From Willaertia magna (lineage: Eukaryota; Heterolobosea; Eutetramitea; Acrasida; Naegleriidae): DNA of 25,592 bases. Below the pieces are notes generated by a model that was given only the letters and a program-made list of their open reading frames with translations, made no database searches and was not told the origin of the DNA. The DNA lies in assembly GCA_902984215.1 (NCBI GenBank), contig CADWAF010001310.1, positions 1-25,592 of the forward strand, written 5' to 3'. The position numbers and the translations under genes were made by a program. Below are positions 19,901 through 25,592 of this stretch, one piece after another. Position 1 is the stretch's first letter; each line of letters starts with the position of its first letter.

Positions 19901-21213
19901 TAGAACAATTAAAGAACTCCATTAACGAAGAAAAAGCAAACATTGAAAAATCCTACGAAAGACAAGTTGACTCTGTCAAAAGAGGTTATGAACAAGAGGT
20001 AGCTGAAATTAAACAACAATTCCAAGAAAGAACAACAAAGTTAGAATTGAGTAAATTAGAATATGAACAAAAAGTAAAATCAAAATATGAAAAGATACTT
20101 GTTGAAATGCAAGCAAGTTTAGATAAGAAATATGAAGAGAAACAAAAAGAAATTATGGAAATTCAACAACAAATACTCCAAGAACGAATGAATTATGAAA
20201 TAACAGTTAGAGAAAAATACAACCAAATGTTGCAAGAAAAAGAACAACAAATGGAAGATCTATTAAAGGAGAGAGAGAGAATACTACTTGATGACGACCA
20301 AAGGAGAAAACTTTCAGTAATTGAAAAAGAAAAGAAATTAGAAGAAATTAGATTAATTAAAGAAGAAGAAATAAGGGCAAGATTTGAGGCACAAGTCGAA
20401 GAAATAAGGCAAAACTCAAATGCACGTGTTGAGGAAACAATTAAACAATTAAACGTTGAGAGAAACAAACGAGAAGAAACAGAAAAGCATATTATAAAGT
20501 TGCAACAACAAATATCAAATATGCAACATAGTATGGATTTGTGGAAACTAGAATATCACAAAAGTACCACTCAAAAATTTAAAAAGCTAATGAGTGAAGT
20601 TGAATTAAGAGCAAAAAGAGAAATGGAAGAATTTGCCAGACAACAACTTGAAGAAGAAGAAAAACGATTGGCACAAGAGCTAAAACACAAAGAAGAAGAA
20701 CTCAAAAAGTATAAGCAAAACGAAGAAGAGCTCCAAGCAAAGACACTTGAACAACAACAACAAAAACTAGTTCAAGAACAAAAAGAAAAAGAAATCTTGA
20801 AAAATAAGGAAAAACTTGAAAAGAGTAGAGAGAGACTTTTGGAATTATGGCAAGCATTAGAGACAGATCCAATAGAGCGAGTTAACTTCTTGTGGAGCAT
20901 AGAGGCCACCCTTGACACTCAAGATATTTTGGATCGTTATAAACAAGAAATACTAAGAATGAGGGATCAATTACCATTGATGGAAATTATAACAAGAAGA
21001 GAATTTATTAAACAAAGAATTCGCGAGTTTGATAGAGCAGGAAGATTTGCAAGAGACGAAAAACAACGACAAGAACTAGAAAGAGAGTTAAAACGATTGA
21101 ATGAGACTTTACTCGTTGAACTTTTACAATACGAAAAGAAGTATGGTGTTATGTTCAGCTACAAAGGAAAGAATTATTCTGAGATGGTGAGAAAAGAAGA
21201 AAAGTTGCAATAG
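13957..21213 (+). CDS. Giant coiled-coil protein with 55-residue repeats and MAP65/PRC1-like tail
   Basis: The 2418-aa intronless protein of roughly 0.3 MDa is dominated by Glu, Lys, Arg and Gln. Residues 1-130 are disordered and contain proline-directed Ser/Thr sites (DSPLTPG, KRSPLKK, TNSPSMK). From about 110 to 2288 it is almost uninterrupted coiled coil. From residue 379 to 2143 a motif like YExxIRxKY recurs with an overwhelming 55-residue period. The tail, about 2289-2412, changes character: RERLLELWQALETDPIER, a helix ILDRYKQEILRMRDQL, then RAGRFARDEKQRQELERELK and YGVMFSYKGKNYSEMV. This order resembles the spectrin-like microtubule-binding region of MAP65/PRC1/Ase1. I infer a cytoskeletal filament or microtubule-associated protein; it is not recognisably rootletin or SF-assemblin. 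The stop is TAG, unique in the window, and the frame is open on into the next gene. Confidence 0.9.
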   Translation: MSEGFDSPLTPGRESIMKQRLDNYKKFRKQNPSSSTLDEILEEEVDMEDTIISPSLSSKKSNNKPSSTPKGNVASSSEGVSKRSPLKKEKDFTNSPSMKSFQQTYNSNKQKQEEEMNQLIIKFKQESEQHKQVIETEKEKEKAEFEQRIMKKAEEIITKHKEQSQRAQEEVYKKAEELIKKYKEMAELAENDVSKLKEELERQRIESLKERAESQEKTKKDTEERFQLKLKAYQQQLEDLQKKIYQQRAEMSKTSDERTEMYKKRVEELELKLTEEMATFQEKEMTLRSEIDSIQKSIPLLAQQKADELVREYNNNLKKKDLVLRREQENLLKEKEAELKAEYEQLRKELDNQRVEMEDRKNKEMKRLKDKLDEDRRTLEKDLQSRLIERQRELDEQYNKRFEEIKKGLNNELDRKDTELSIKKEEIEYAKLDFERKLREDYEKKISSLNQTLDKRIREYQDRELELRRNIEEEKEKFIKKVEDDKIRYETKIRTEYDKAMKEKEKKLNEEKEKIKSQAEERIQQAKKEAQDEILNNDSKLGEYENTAKDKYQKLFKEKENYYLQQIDSLKIALKTQREEYETKMNESELYLRKEKEFLEQELTSKYNSIIERMSEDSKRESQRRLQQEVDLEGEKLQHEIELRKQLTEERMKFEEKIQEKFHNATEESERLHNDLIKKFKEQIEDQRATIEAFSKREKEIHKSYEEKLLELNRRSDIAKIQYEEEAKQRYNQLLQEYTLKVRQELLEKEKKEREERQREMDALNERVFEMEEEKRKFEQTVRERSMELVKKSEDDARKEKAKLEAYYNDIIKRMQEEKNLYKQEVDEQLRVKEKDLRLQIDNLRSKIESATELRVQEANELLEKERNKFMKEINERAIKEKEDRASYERYLREDLDKELQQRVQLLNSDYESKVQQLEERKLELEKSERNRLKLYEDKRKELEEELRIKYQQLLSENKIDYEKRMDDIKKELEVEREVISRKSQEIQKQLDLQCLNYEKSIREKYDKLKSEQDLRHRDLLKQKDLQYQQEIEDIKKSRMKEVESIERDKLEYESKLREKYSFYERELEGKYIALLADSENRYRKDIQKIEVELQQERDRVAALDRERLEYEQQNRRKYEDMLEKERLEILKDKELMEKQFKKEIDALIEKHNEIERNSEKNKLVYEESIRKKYMQLAEEKEALIKADFENQKLQDQKKWSEKQEEWLQKEREFEVKAMQYEDQIKNKYEQLVLENINKTQVEMRKLRNQLDEEKISFTQQIAEKERELHTKYQKMERECRCIFEKEKRELIMKHDSLIEELKASLEQERNTLKKEAMESQADLERKLIEKENNIRKQYEERYQKLDSQLRQAIQDREKEMNIEWENRFEREQERMNALDFSRIEFEDKIRQHYKELFDKNQMLLDQLLLEERGKMDREREESKKEVVEKLHQLRQESLVYEQEIREKYNKLVEKIQNDVNVMLRDRTELEKSEWTRREEEFIIKEKELEKQKFAYEDEMRERADHLLNLEKEKMNELQHLFETKINEERVKEKEEYIAKEKLMETNRMAYEQSVREKYDLIMEEAKKDYRKIIEKAVDNFNADHEKLIQEFLQQKEEQDSHLLQLHDEYRHELEKQVLRFQDMHSESLNKKEEQFRNELASLHQQIRERALAADLARIEYEEYMRNRYEEIIKEELLRIKQIDDAIHEKMDKELEEREKKAMEQRKALEAEKEIFEQKTKARYERLMREQENMHEEQINNLHIFLEQEKDSYEKRDIERKQATREQIYENEEKTRKLYEEKLKLMVEEYEVKIRQKDKDILEEKERVDEEIRKKAQEMTEKLIQSEENVREKYEKQLEQMRLAIKREFELNELQLRSELNKKLDDQLREIDIQARLERDKFEESIQVKYENRLKSIDEKWKNEVAILKKLHEEEIVKVHDEVREEKLKEQELKTLYEQSVREQYQQKHKELIIDQEKLTQSIRNEEEVSRYKLLVQHEKEIEQLKNSINEEKANIEKSYERQVDSVKRGYEQEVAEIKQQFQERTTKLELSKLEYEQKVKSKYEKILVEMQASLDKKYEEKQKEIMEIQQQILQERMNYEITVREKYNQMLQEKEQQMEDLLKERERILLDDDQRRKLSVIEKEKKLEEIRLIKEEEIRARFEAQVEEIRQNSNARVEETIKQLNVERNKREETEKHIIKLQQQISNMQHSMDLWKLEYHKSTTQKFKKLMSEVELRAKREMEEFARQQLEEEEKRLAQELKHKEEELKKYKQNEEELQAKTLEQQQQKLVQEQKEKEILKNKEKLEKSRERLLELWQALETDPIERVNFLWSIEATLDTQDILDRYKQEILRMRDQLPLMEIITRREFIKQRIREFDRAGRFARDEKQRQELERELKRLNETLLVELLQYEKKYGVMFSYKGKNYSEMVRKEEKLQ
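15091..20385 (+). repeat. Protein-level tandem repeat, 55 residues (165 nt), about 33 copies
   Basis: The first residue of the motif [YF]Exx[IVL]Rxx[YF] falls at protein positions 379, 434, 489, 544, 599, 654, 723, 778, 833, 888, 943, 998, 1053, 1111, 1166, 1221, 1276, 1331, 1386, 1441, 1496, 1551, 1606, 1661, 1716, 1771, 1826, 1882, 1937, 1992, 2036, 2080 and 2135. Some copies are degenerate (599 LEQELTSKY, 833 KEKDLRLQI, 1276 MERECRCIF, 1992 EKANIEKSY). The DNA of different copies is well diverged, so the period is an old, selected property of the protein, not a recent satellite. Confidence 0.85.
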
Positions 21214-21237
21214 CTTCCATTCCATTGTAAAATAAAA

Positions 21238-21987
21238 ATGACTTCAATTAATAATGACAAAGATTTGAACAGTGAAGAGGTATCTTCGGGAAAGGATGAT
21301 AAAACTTTAAAAACAATAATATTACATTATTTTGAATCTCTCAAAAACAAATCATCTAAAATTAAACACTTGTATATAACATTTTGTTCTATTCTTTCTT
21401 TTATTGTTGGAGTGTTTTTTACTAATTTCTTACTTTCTTTCAACTATAAAAAACAATCTAAAATAACAAACAAATTACAATTAAAATTAAATCAAAGAAA
21501 TAATGAATTACAACAAGTAACTGAGCGATTAACAAATGAAATTCAATTGTCTAGAGCAGCAGCACAACATAACACTAAATTATTAAAAGAAAAAGATTAT
21601 TTTGAAAGACTGTATCAAATACAATTAAGGAATGTTAATGAATTAAATAGTCAATTAGAAAATCAAAATGAAATAATAATTGATTCAAGAGAAAAAATAG
21701 TTCAATTAGAAAATGAAATAAATAATAAAGAAAATGAATTAAATCATCTACAAACAGAAATGAACGAACAAAAAGTAAAAATTGAACAAATTTCAAATGA
21801 AATTGCCCTATTAAAAAGTCAATTAGAAAAAAAGGAAACAGAATTAGAATCAAATAAATTAAAAATTAATACACTTAAAGAAACACAAAGAATATTTGAA
21901 TATGTATTAAGTAAAACATCTCCACAACTTGCCTCTAGAATTATAAACCAAATACATCGCACTAATAAAGATACACCCTTAACATAA
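21238..21987 (+). CDS. Membrane-anchored coiled-coil protein, 249 aa
   Basis: I cannot name this protein. Residues 1-44 are polar; residues about 45-69 (LYITFCSILSFIVGVFFTNF and flanking residues) form a single membrane segment followed by Lys-rich KKQSK; residues about 75-230 are a long coiled coil rich in Gln, Asn, Glu and Leu (QLENEINNKENELNHLQ). The shape is that of a membrane tether or golgin-like protein with the coil probably cytosolic, since the positive charges follow the membrane segment. It begins only 24 nt after the stop of the giant coiled-coil gene and in the same frame. The start has the A-rich context AAATAAAAATG, which supports independent translation. Confidence 0.8.
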   Translation: MTSINNDKDLNSEEVSSGKDDKTLKTIILHYFESLKNKSSKIKHLYITFCSILSFIVGVFFTNFLLSFNYKKQSKITNKLQLKLNQRNNELQQVTERLTNEIQLSRAAAQHNTKLLKEKDYFERLYQIQLRNVNELNSQLENQNEIIIDSREKIVQLENEINNKENELNHLQTEMNEQKVKIEQISNEIALLKSQLEKKETELESNKLKINTLKETQRIFEYVLSKTSPQLASRIINQIHRTNKDTPLT

Positions 21988-22023
21988 TTGGAAATAATTA
22001 ATAATACACAAAATTAATAACAT

Positions 22024-23341
22024 TTAATTAAACATTAAGTTAATATCCTTAAATCCTCTAATCTGAAACAATTTGAGTTGTTGTAAGTGTGTATCTTTTC
22101 TTGCACAAAAGATTAAAATTATTTCTTCAGACATTTTGGCGTTGACTATTGGCAAATCAGTTCTAAAAACAGCAACAATTTCTTTACTTTCATCATCTTC
22201 AAATTTTGTAATTCTTACTTCATTATCAGTGTGTAAACCAAGCATAAAAGTAGAATGATTACCACTAAACAATTTTATTTCTTCTCCATTCAATCCTTTT
22301 GTATTAAATTTAAATTTTGCTTCATTCACCCCAAAATCTTCAATAACATAAATATTTCCACTTTTAGATGTGGCATATCCTTTAGTCCAAGTACTTCCAA
22401 TAGAATTACATGGAACTACACAAGGAATGTAATCTAATGCACAATTATTTTCTGTTGATCTTACAGTTTTAAATATTTTTCCACATTCTGTTTTTTACAG
22501 TTGTTGTAAAGTAGATTTTTAGTTAATAAAACTTACTAGTTAAAATAATTGTACTTCCACCACATGCAGCAATTTGTTTAACTAAAAATTTTCCTTCTAA
22601 ATTCCAATTAACTTTTAAAAATCTATCAAATGAATTATGTACTAATTTAGAATCTTTTCCAAGTTGAAAATTATAATTATTTCCAATAGTATATATTATT
22701 CTGTCATTTACACAAACTACAGCATGTCTTCCTCCAGCAACTAAATGTGTAACCACATTATCTTTATCTATTACTAATTCACCATTACCTAATTTAAAAA
22801 ATTCATAACTGGTTGTGCCATTTCCAAAATCAGATTTCCCACAAAACCAAAAACGATTCAATTCATCTTTAATAATTACAAAAACCTCTCCACTATCTAC
22901 ATGTGTAATTTTACATTCTAATTGATTATAAACTTTGTTATCTTCCATCTTAAATGGTAATAATGTTCCAAAATGTAAATCTTCAGGTTTTACACCATAT
23001 GTGGTGTTAGAATCATATATATAGGAACCATATTTAAGATCCCCATATAAATAACATTTTGAATTATTTGTAATTAAAACTACATGTTGTAAACCACATG
23101 TTACTAATTTTATATTTTCATTCTTTTGTAAAGGTATATTATTTTTAGTAAACTTTAAAAATTTTGGAAATGTTGATTTATTTAAAAATAAATAATTTAA
23201 TTTTTCTCCTACCATCAATCCTCCTTTAGTTGATAAACCACCTAAATAAATTTCAAAATTATTTAAATGATTAAAATTTTCATTAATTTTTGGTGGAATT
23301 AAAAATCCATCTTTCTCTTCCATAATCAACGATGCTGACAT
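22024..23341 (-). CDS. RCC1-repeat protein (2 exons)
   Basis: On the minus strand, exons 23341-22537 and 22487-22024 join in phase 1 across a 49-nt intron (GTAAGT...CAG), giving 422 aa. Several divergent RCC1-type blades are visible, each with a Gly/His turn followed by a hydrophobic strand: VTCGLQHVVLITNNSKCYLYG, THVDSGEVFVIIKDELNRFWFCGKSDFGNG, VAGGRHAVVCVNDRIIYTIGNNYNFQLG, and IAACGGSTIILTKCGKIF across the splice junction. A less regular Cys-containing C-terminal region (CALDYIPCVVPCNS) follows. RCC1 propellers bind diverse partners; nothing identifies this one as a Ran exchange factor, and no BTB, HECT or kinase domain accompanies it. It is convergent with the 249-aa gene (36 nt) and divergent from the pseudouridine synthase. 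Confidence 0.85.
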
Positions 23342-23353
23342 TTTTTCAAAAAA
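23342..23353. promoter_or_regulatory. 12-bp gap between divergent start codons
   Basis: Only TTTTTCAAAAAA lies between the RCC1-protein ATG (-) and the pseudouridine-synthase ATG (+). Both starts have A-runs directly ahead (GAAAAAATG and CAAAAAAATG), which supports them. The bidirectional promoter must therefore extend into coding sequence on one or both sides. Confidence 0.6.
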
Positions 23354-24640
23354 ATGTTAAAAAATGTTTTATTAAAATCTGGATTTAAAGAAGGAAAAGA
23401 ATATATTTTAACACACACATCATCGGAAGGGTCTATTAGAAATGTAATACCATATTTCTATCAACATTATACTCATGTTAAGGAAAGAATGTTAAATAAA
23501 CCATTTATAGAAGCATATTGTAAAGATTATTTAATGCCACAAGATGTATTTTTAGAATATATTTCAAAAGAATACATTAAATTAAATAATCAAAAAGTTA
23601 TTGATCCATTTAAAATTTTAAATCCAAAAGATACTTTTCAATTAAAAGAAATTAAAGAAGAAAAGATAATTAAACATTTTGATTCAATTGAAATTATTTA
23701 TGAAGATTTTAATTATTTAATTGTTTCAAAACCTGAAAATGTTCCAGTTCATTCTGTTGGTAGATGTAAGTTTAAATTAAAATAATTTATATTAAATTAA
23801 AATAGATCATAAAAATACTTTACTTTATATTTTACAAAATGAATATTCTAAATTTAATAAATCTATTCTTCCAGAAGGTAATTTATATCCACTTCATCGT
23901 TTAGATAGATTGACAAGTGGCGTATTAATAATTGGTAAAACAAAAGATGCAACATTAGAATTTCAAAATCATTTAAAAAACAAAACAATTCAAAAACAAT
24001 ACATTGCAATTGTTGAAGGTATTTGTGAAAGAGAAGGTGTATTTGATATTAATTATCCTTTAATACAAATAGATCCTGTATTAGGTATTTGGAAAGCAAT
24101 AAAAGAAGATAATCATCATTTAGCTAAACATGCATTAACTAAATGTCAAGTATTAAAAAGAGATTATGAAAAGAATATATCTATTATTTTATGTCAACCA
24201 ATCACTGGTAGAACACATCAGTAAGTATGTTATTTACAATTATTTATTACAATTATTTATTACAATTATTTAGAATAAGAGCACATTTACAATCTATTGG
24301 TCATAAAATAATTGGAGATTTAAATAATACAATGGAATCAAATGATATCATTGAAATGAAAGAAAAAGCATATAATGCATGGAGATATAAATTAAATTTA
24401 TTAAATAATTTTAATTATAAAGATCCAAAAATAATTGAAAAAATAATACAAGATAAAATATTAAATAATAATATAATTATACCTAAATCATTAAATTTAT
24501 TTTCATTTCGTTACAATTATAAAAATATTTCATTTGAATGTGAAATTACAATACCTAAATGGTTAGAAAATGATTGGTTAGAAATTAATAATATTTTAAA
24601 AGAATCTGAATTATATCATTTATGTAATAAATATAATTAA
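23354..24640 (+). CDS. RluA-family tRNA/RNA pseudouridine synthase, RPUSD2/PUS9-like (3 exons)
   Basis: Exons 23354-23765, 23806-24220 and 24274-24640 (introns of 40 and 53 nt, GTAAGT...TAG) give 397 aa. Landmarks are VSKPENVPVHSVGRY leading into HKNTLLYIL across the first splice, the catalytic HRLDRLTSG at 168-176 (nucleophile Asp171), and TGRTHQIRAHLQ across the second splice. The VHxxGRYxHNT-type block places it with eukaryotic RPUSD2 and yeast PUS8/PUS9, which modify position 32 of tRNAs in cytosol and mitochondria. Residues 1-100 form an N-terminal region that may be S4-like. There is no deaminase domain like that of yeast Rib2. There is no strong mitochondrial presequence, so a cytosolic or nuclear enzyme is more likely. 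Its stop overlaps that of the convergent 80-aa gene. Confidence 0.93.
24236..24272 (+). repeat. 13-nt tandem repeat inside intron 2 of the pseudouridine synthase
   Basis: ACAATTATTTATT occurs nearly three times in a row and makes up most of the 53-nt intron, running right up to the TAG acceptor. Each unit carries an ATTTA core. Confidence 0.85.
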
Positions 24641-24879
24641 ACATTATTATTTTTATTATTATTATTATTAGAAGAAGAAGAAGAAGTAAGGATTGGTTGT
24701 TCATCTTTATTAATACTATATTGTTCATTATTGTGACTTTGAATTAATTCAATTTGATCACTTTCATTATATTCTTCTTCATTATCATCCTCTTGTTCCG
24801 CTATTACTTGACTACATTCTTCATGAATTTTCTTTAATTTATCCATTAATGAATCTAATTCTGTTTTTCTTTTAGACAT
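24637..24879 (-). CDS. Small protein, 80 aa, helical N-terminus and Asn/Ser tail
   Basis: I do not recognise this protein. Residues 1-30 (KRKTELDSLMDKLKKIHEEC and on) form an amphipathic, probably coiled-coil helix; residues 31-45 are very acidic; the tail is Ser then Asn homopolymer encoded by imperfect trinucleotide runs at 24640-24685. The start codon has the A-run context found in most genes here. It lies 40 nt downstream of the partial gene on the same strand, and its TAA overlaps the pseudouridine-synthase TAA. It could be a genuine small protein or the last exon of something larger, but there is no convincing acceptor upstream. Confidence 0.55.
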   Translation of the reverse strand: MSKRKTELDSLMDKLKKIHEECSQVIAEQEDDNEEEYNESDQIELIQSHNNEQYSINKDEQPILTSSSSSNNNNNKNNNV

Positions 24880-24919
24880 TTTTTTTTATTTCGGAAATGG
24901 TTTACAAAAAGAATTATTA

Positions 24920-25592
24920 TTACTCTTCTATTAATTGAATTTCATTTTCACTTTCTAGGTCACTAACACGTGATTCTCTATTGGATATTAAAGGAGTGGT
25001 TGAATTACTTGTTGTTGTGGTAGGAGAAGTAACGCTTACAGCAAGCATTGACTCATTATTTTGATTCATTGTTGTTGTATTAATAACTACAGGAGATGAC
25101 CCACTAGATTCATCACTACTTTGTGTTGTTTTGTTATTATCATTCATTGTAATTGTAATATTATTAACTGAAATAGGTGTATTATTACCAGATGTATTTA
25201 CATTCTTATTAACCTTACTTGTTGAATTACTTGTATTACCACCCTTAGCATGTATATTCTTCTTCTTCTTCTTTTCCTTTTCACTTTCAACTCTTCCAGT
25301 GTATTTAATAAAAGCATCTAAAACTGGTTCATCAAATAAAGAATCTTGTTTATCAATAATTGCACTTAAATCAACTCTTAATGGAGATTCTCCTTCAAAT
25401 GGTATTTTAAATGTTAAATTATATAATTTAATGAATTGTTCAATTGTTTCAAACTTTTTCTTTTCTTCTAAATCAGATTCTGTTAAATAATAAAAATACT
25501 TTTCTTTATCATCTTTCTTTCCTTTTCTTCTTTGTAATAGAAAATGATAAGTATATTTAGAAGATAAATTATTAAATGAAGAATAACTATTC
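24920..25592 (-). CDS. C-terminal part of an unrecognised protein (5' end outside window)
   Basis: The frame is open from the right edge to a TAA at 24920-24922, 223 codons, so the start is beyond the window. The first 100 visible residues look folded: NSYSSFNNLSSKYTYHFLLQ, a basic RRKGKKDDKEK loop, YFYYLTESDLEEKKKFETIEQ, and LTFKIPFEGESPLRVDL followed by LDAFIKYTGRV. The rest is low complexity: a poly-Lys run encoded by an AAG repeat near 25257-25275, then Asn/Ser/Thr-rich sequence to the end. An ATG at 25147 lies inside this frame but is unlikely to be the true start because the upstream frame is open and coding-like. I cannot assign a family. Confidence 0.7.
   Translation of the reverse strand, partial: NSYSSFNNLSSKYTYHFLLQRRKGKKDDKEKYFYYLTESDLEEKKKFETIEQFIKLYNLTFKIPFEGESPLRVDLSAIIDKQDSLFDEPVLDAFIKYTGRVESEKEKKKKKNIHAKGGNTSNSTSKVNKNVNTSGNNTPISVNNITITMNDNNKTTQSSDESSGSSPVVINTTTMNQNNESMLAVSVTSPTTTTSNSTTPLISNRESRVSDLESENEIQLIEE

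Noticed and set aside
15091..20385. 165-nt periodicity considered as satellite DNA or a CRISPR-like array
   Set aside because: The period exists in the protein, but copies differ strongly at DNA level; there are no identical direct repeats with spacers.
25131..25490. 119-codon plus ORF near the right edge
   Set aside because: It is antisense to the open minus-strand frame; the Ser/Leu/Phe run reflects the AAG and AAT repeats of that gene.

Overview
The window is protein-coding nuclear DNA from a compact, AT-rich unicellular eukaryote. The evidence is: 11 small spliceosomal introns (40-81 nt, nine of them starting GTAAGT, all ending AG); eukaryotic-type genes (dolichol-P GlcNAc-1-P transferase, cytosolic-type leucyl-tRNA synthetase, ELO elongase, LYR-family protein); mitochondrial presequences; and Asn/Ser/Thr-rich low-complexity proteins. 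TAA, TGA and TAG all appear as stops (13, 2 and 1 times), so the code is standard and a ciliate with reassigned stops is unlikely. The style (about one gene per 1.6 kb, short introns, A-rich start contexts) would suit a heterolobosean such as Naegleria or another free-living amoeboflagellate, but I cannot prove the taxon from the sequence.

Layout. 10-2060: a LYRM9-like mitochondrial protein (+), ALG7/DPAGT1 (-), then a 410-nt divergent spacer holding a GC-richer small ORF, followed by mitochondrial bL36 (+). 2157-6264: three proteins without obvious orthologues, namely a disordered nuclear protein with a possible C-terminal SRI domain (-), a basic 352-aa protein (+) and a 224-aa protein with a nuclear localisation signal (-). 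6466-9741: leucyl-tRNA synthetase (-). 10035-12616: ELO fatty-acid elongase and a mitochondrial HIBCH-like crotonase (+). 12796-21987: three consecutive + strand genes encoding coiled-coil proteins (PH domain plus coil, a 2418-aa giant, and a membrane-anchored coil). 22024-25592: an RCC1-repeat protein (-), an RluA-type pseudouridine synthase (+), a small 80-aa protein (-) and the C-terminal part of an unknown protein running off the right edge (-).

Neighbouring genes do not form a pathway. They are packed so tightly that regulation must overlap: two divergent pairs have start codons exactly 12 bp apart, one convergent pair shares a TTAA across both stop codons, and another is separated by 4 bp.

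The most interesting object is the 2418-aa protein at 13957-21213. It is not a generic coiled coil. A motif of the type [YF]Exx[IVL]RxK[YF] recurs about 33 times between residues 379 and 2143, with 27 of 32 intervals exactly 55 residues. Fifty-five residues is five hendecads, and as a helix about 8.2 nm, close to the tubulin-dimer repeat. The protein ends in a segment resembling the microtubule-binding region of MAP65/PRC1/Ase1. It stops at the only TAG in the window, after which the frame stays open for 8 codons straight into the ATG of the next gene. I propose it as an undescribed microtubule-lattice-matched or rootlet-type filament protein.
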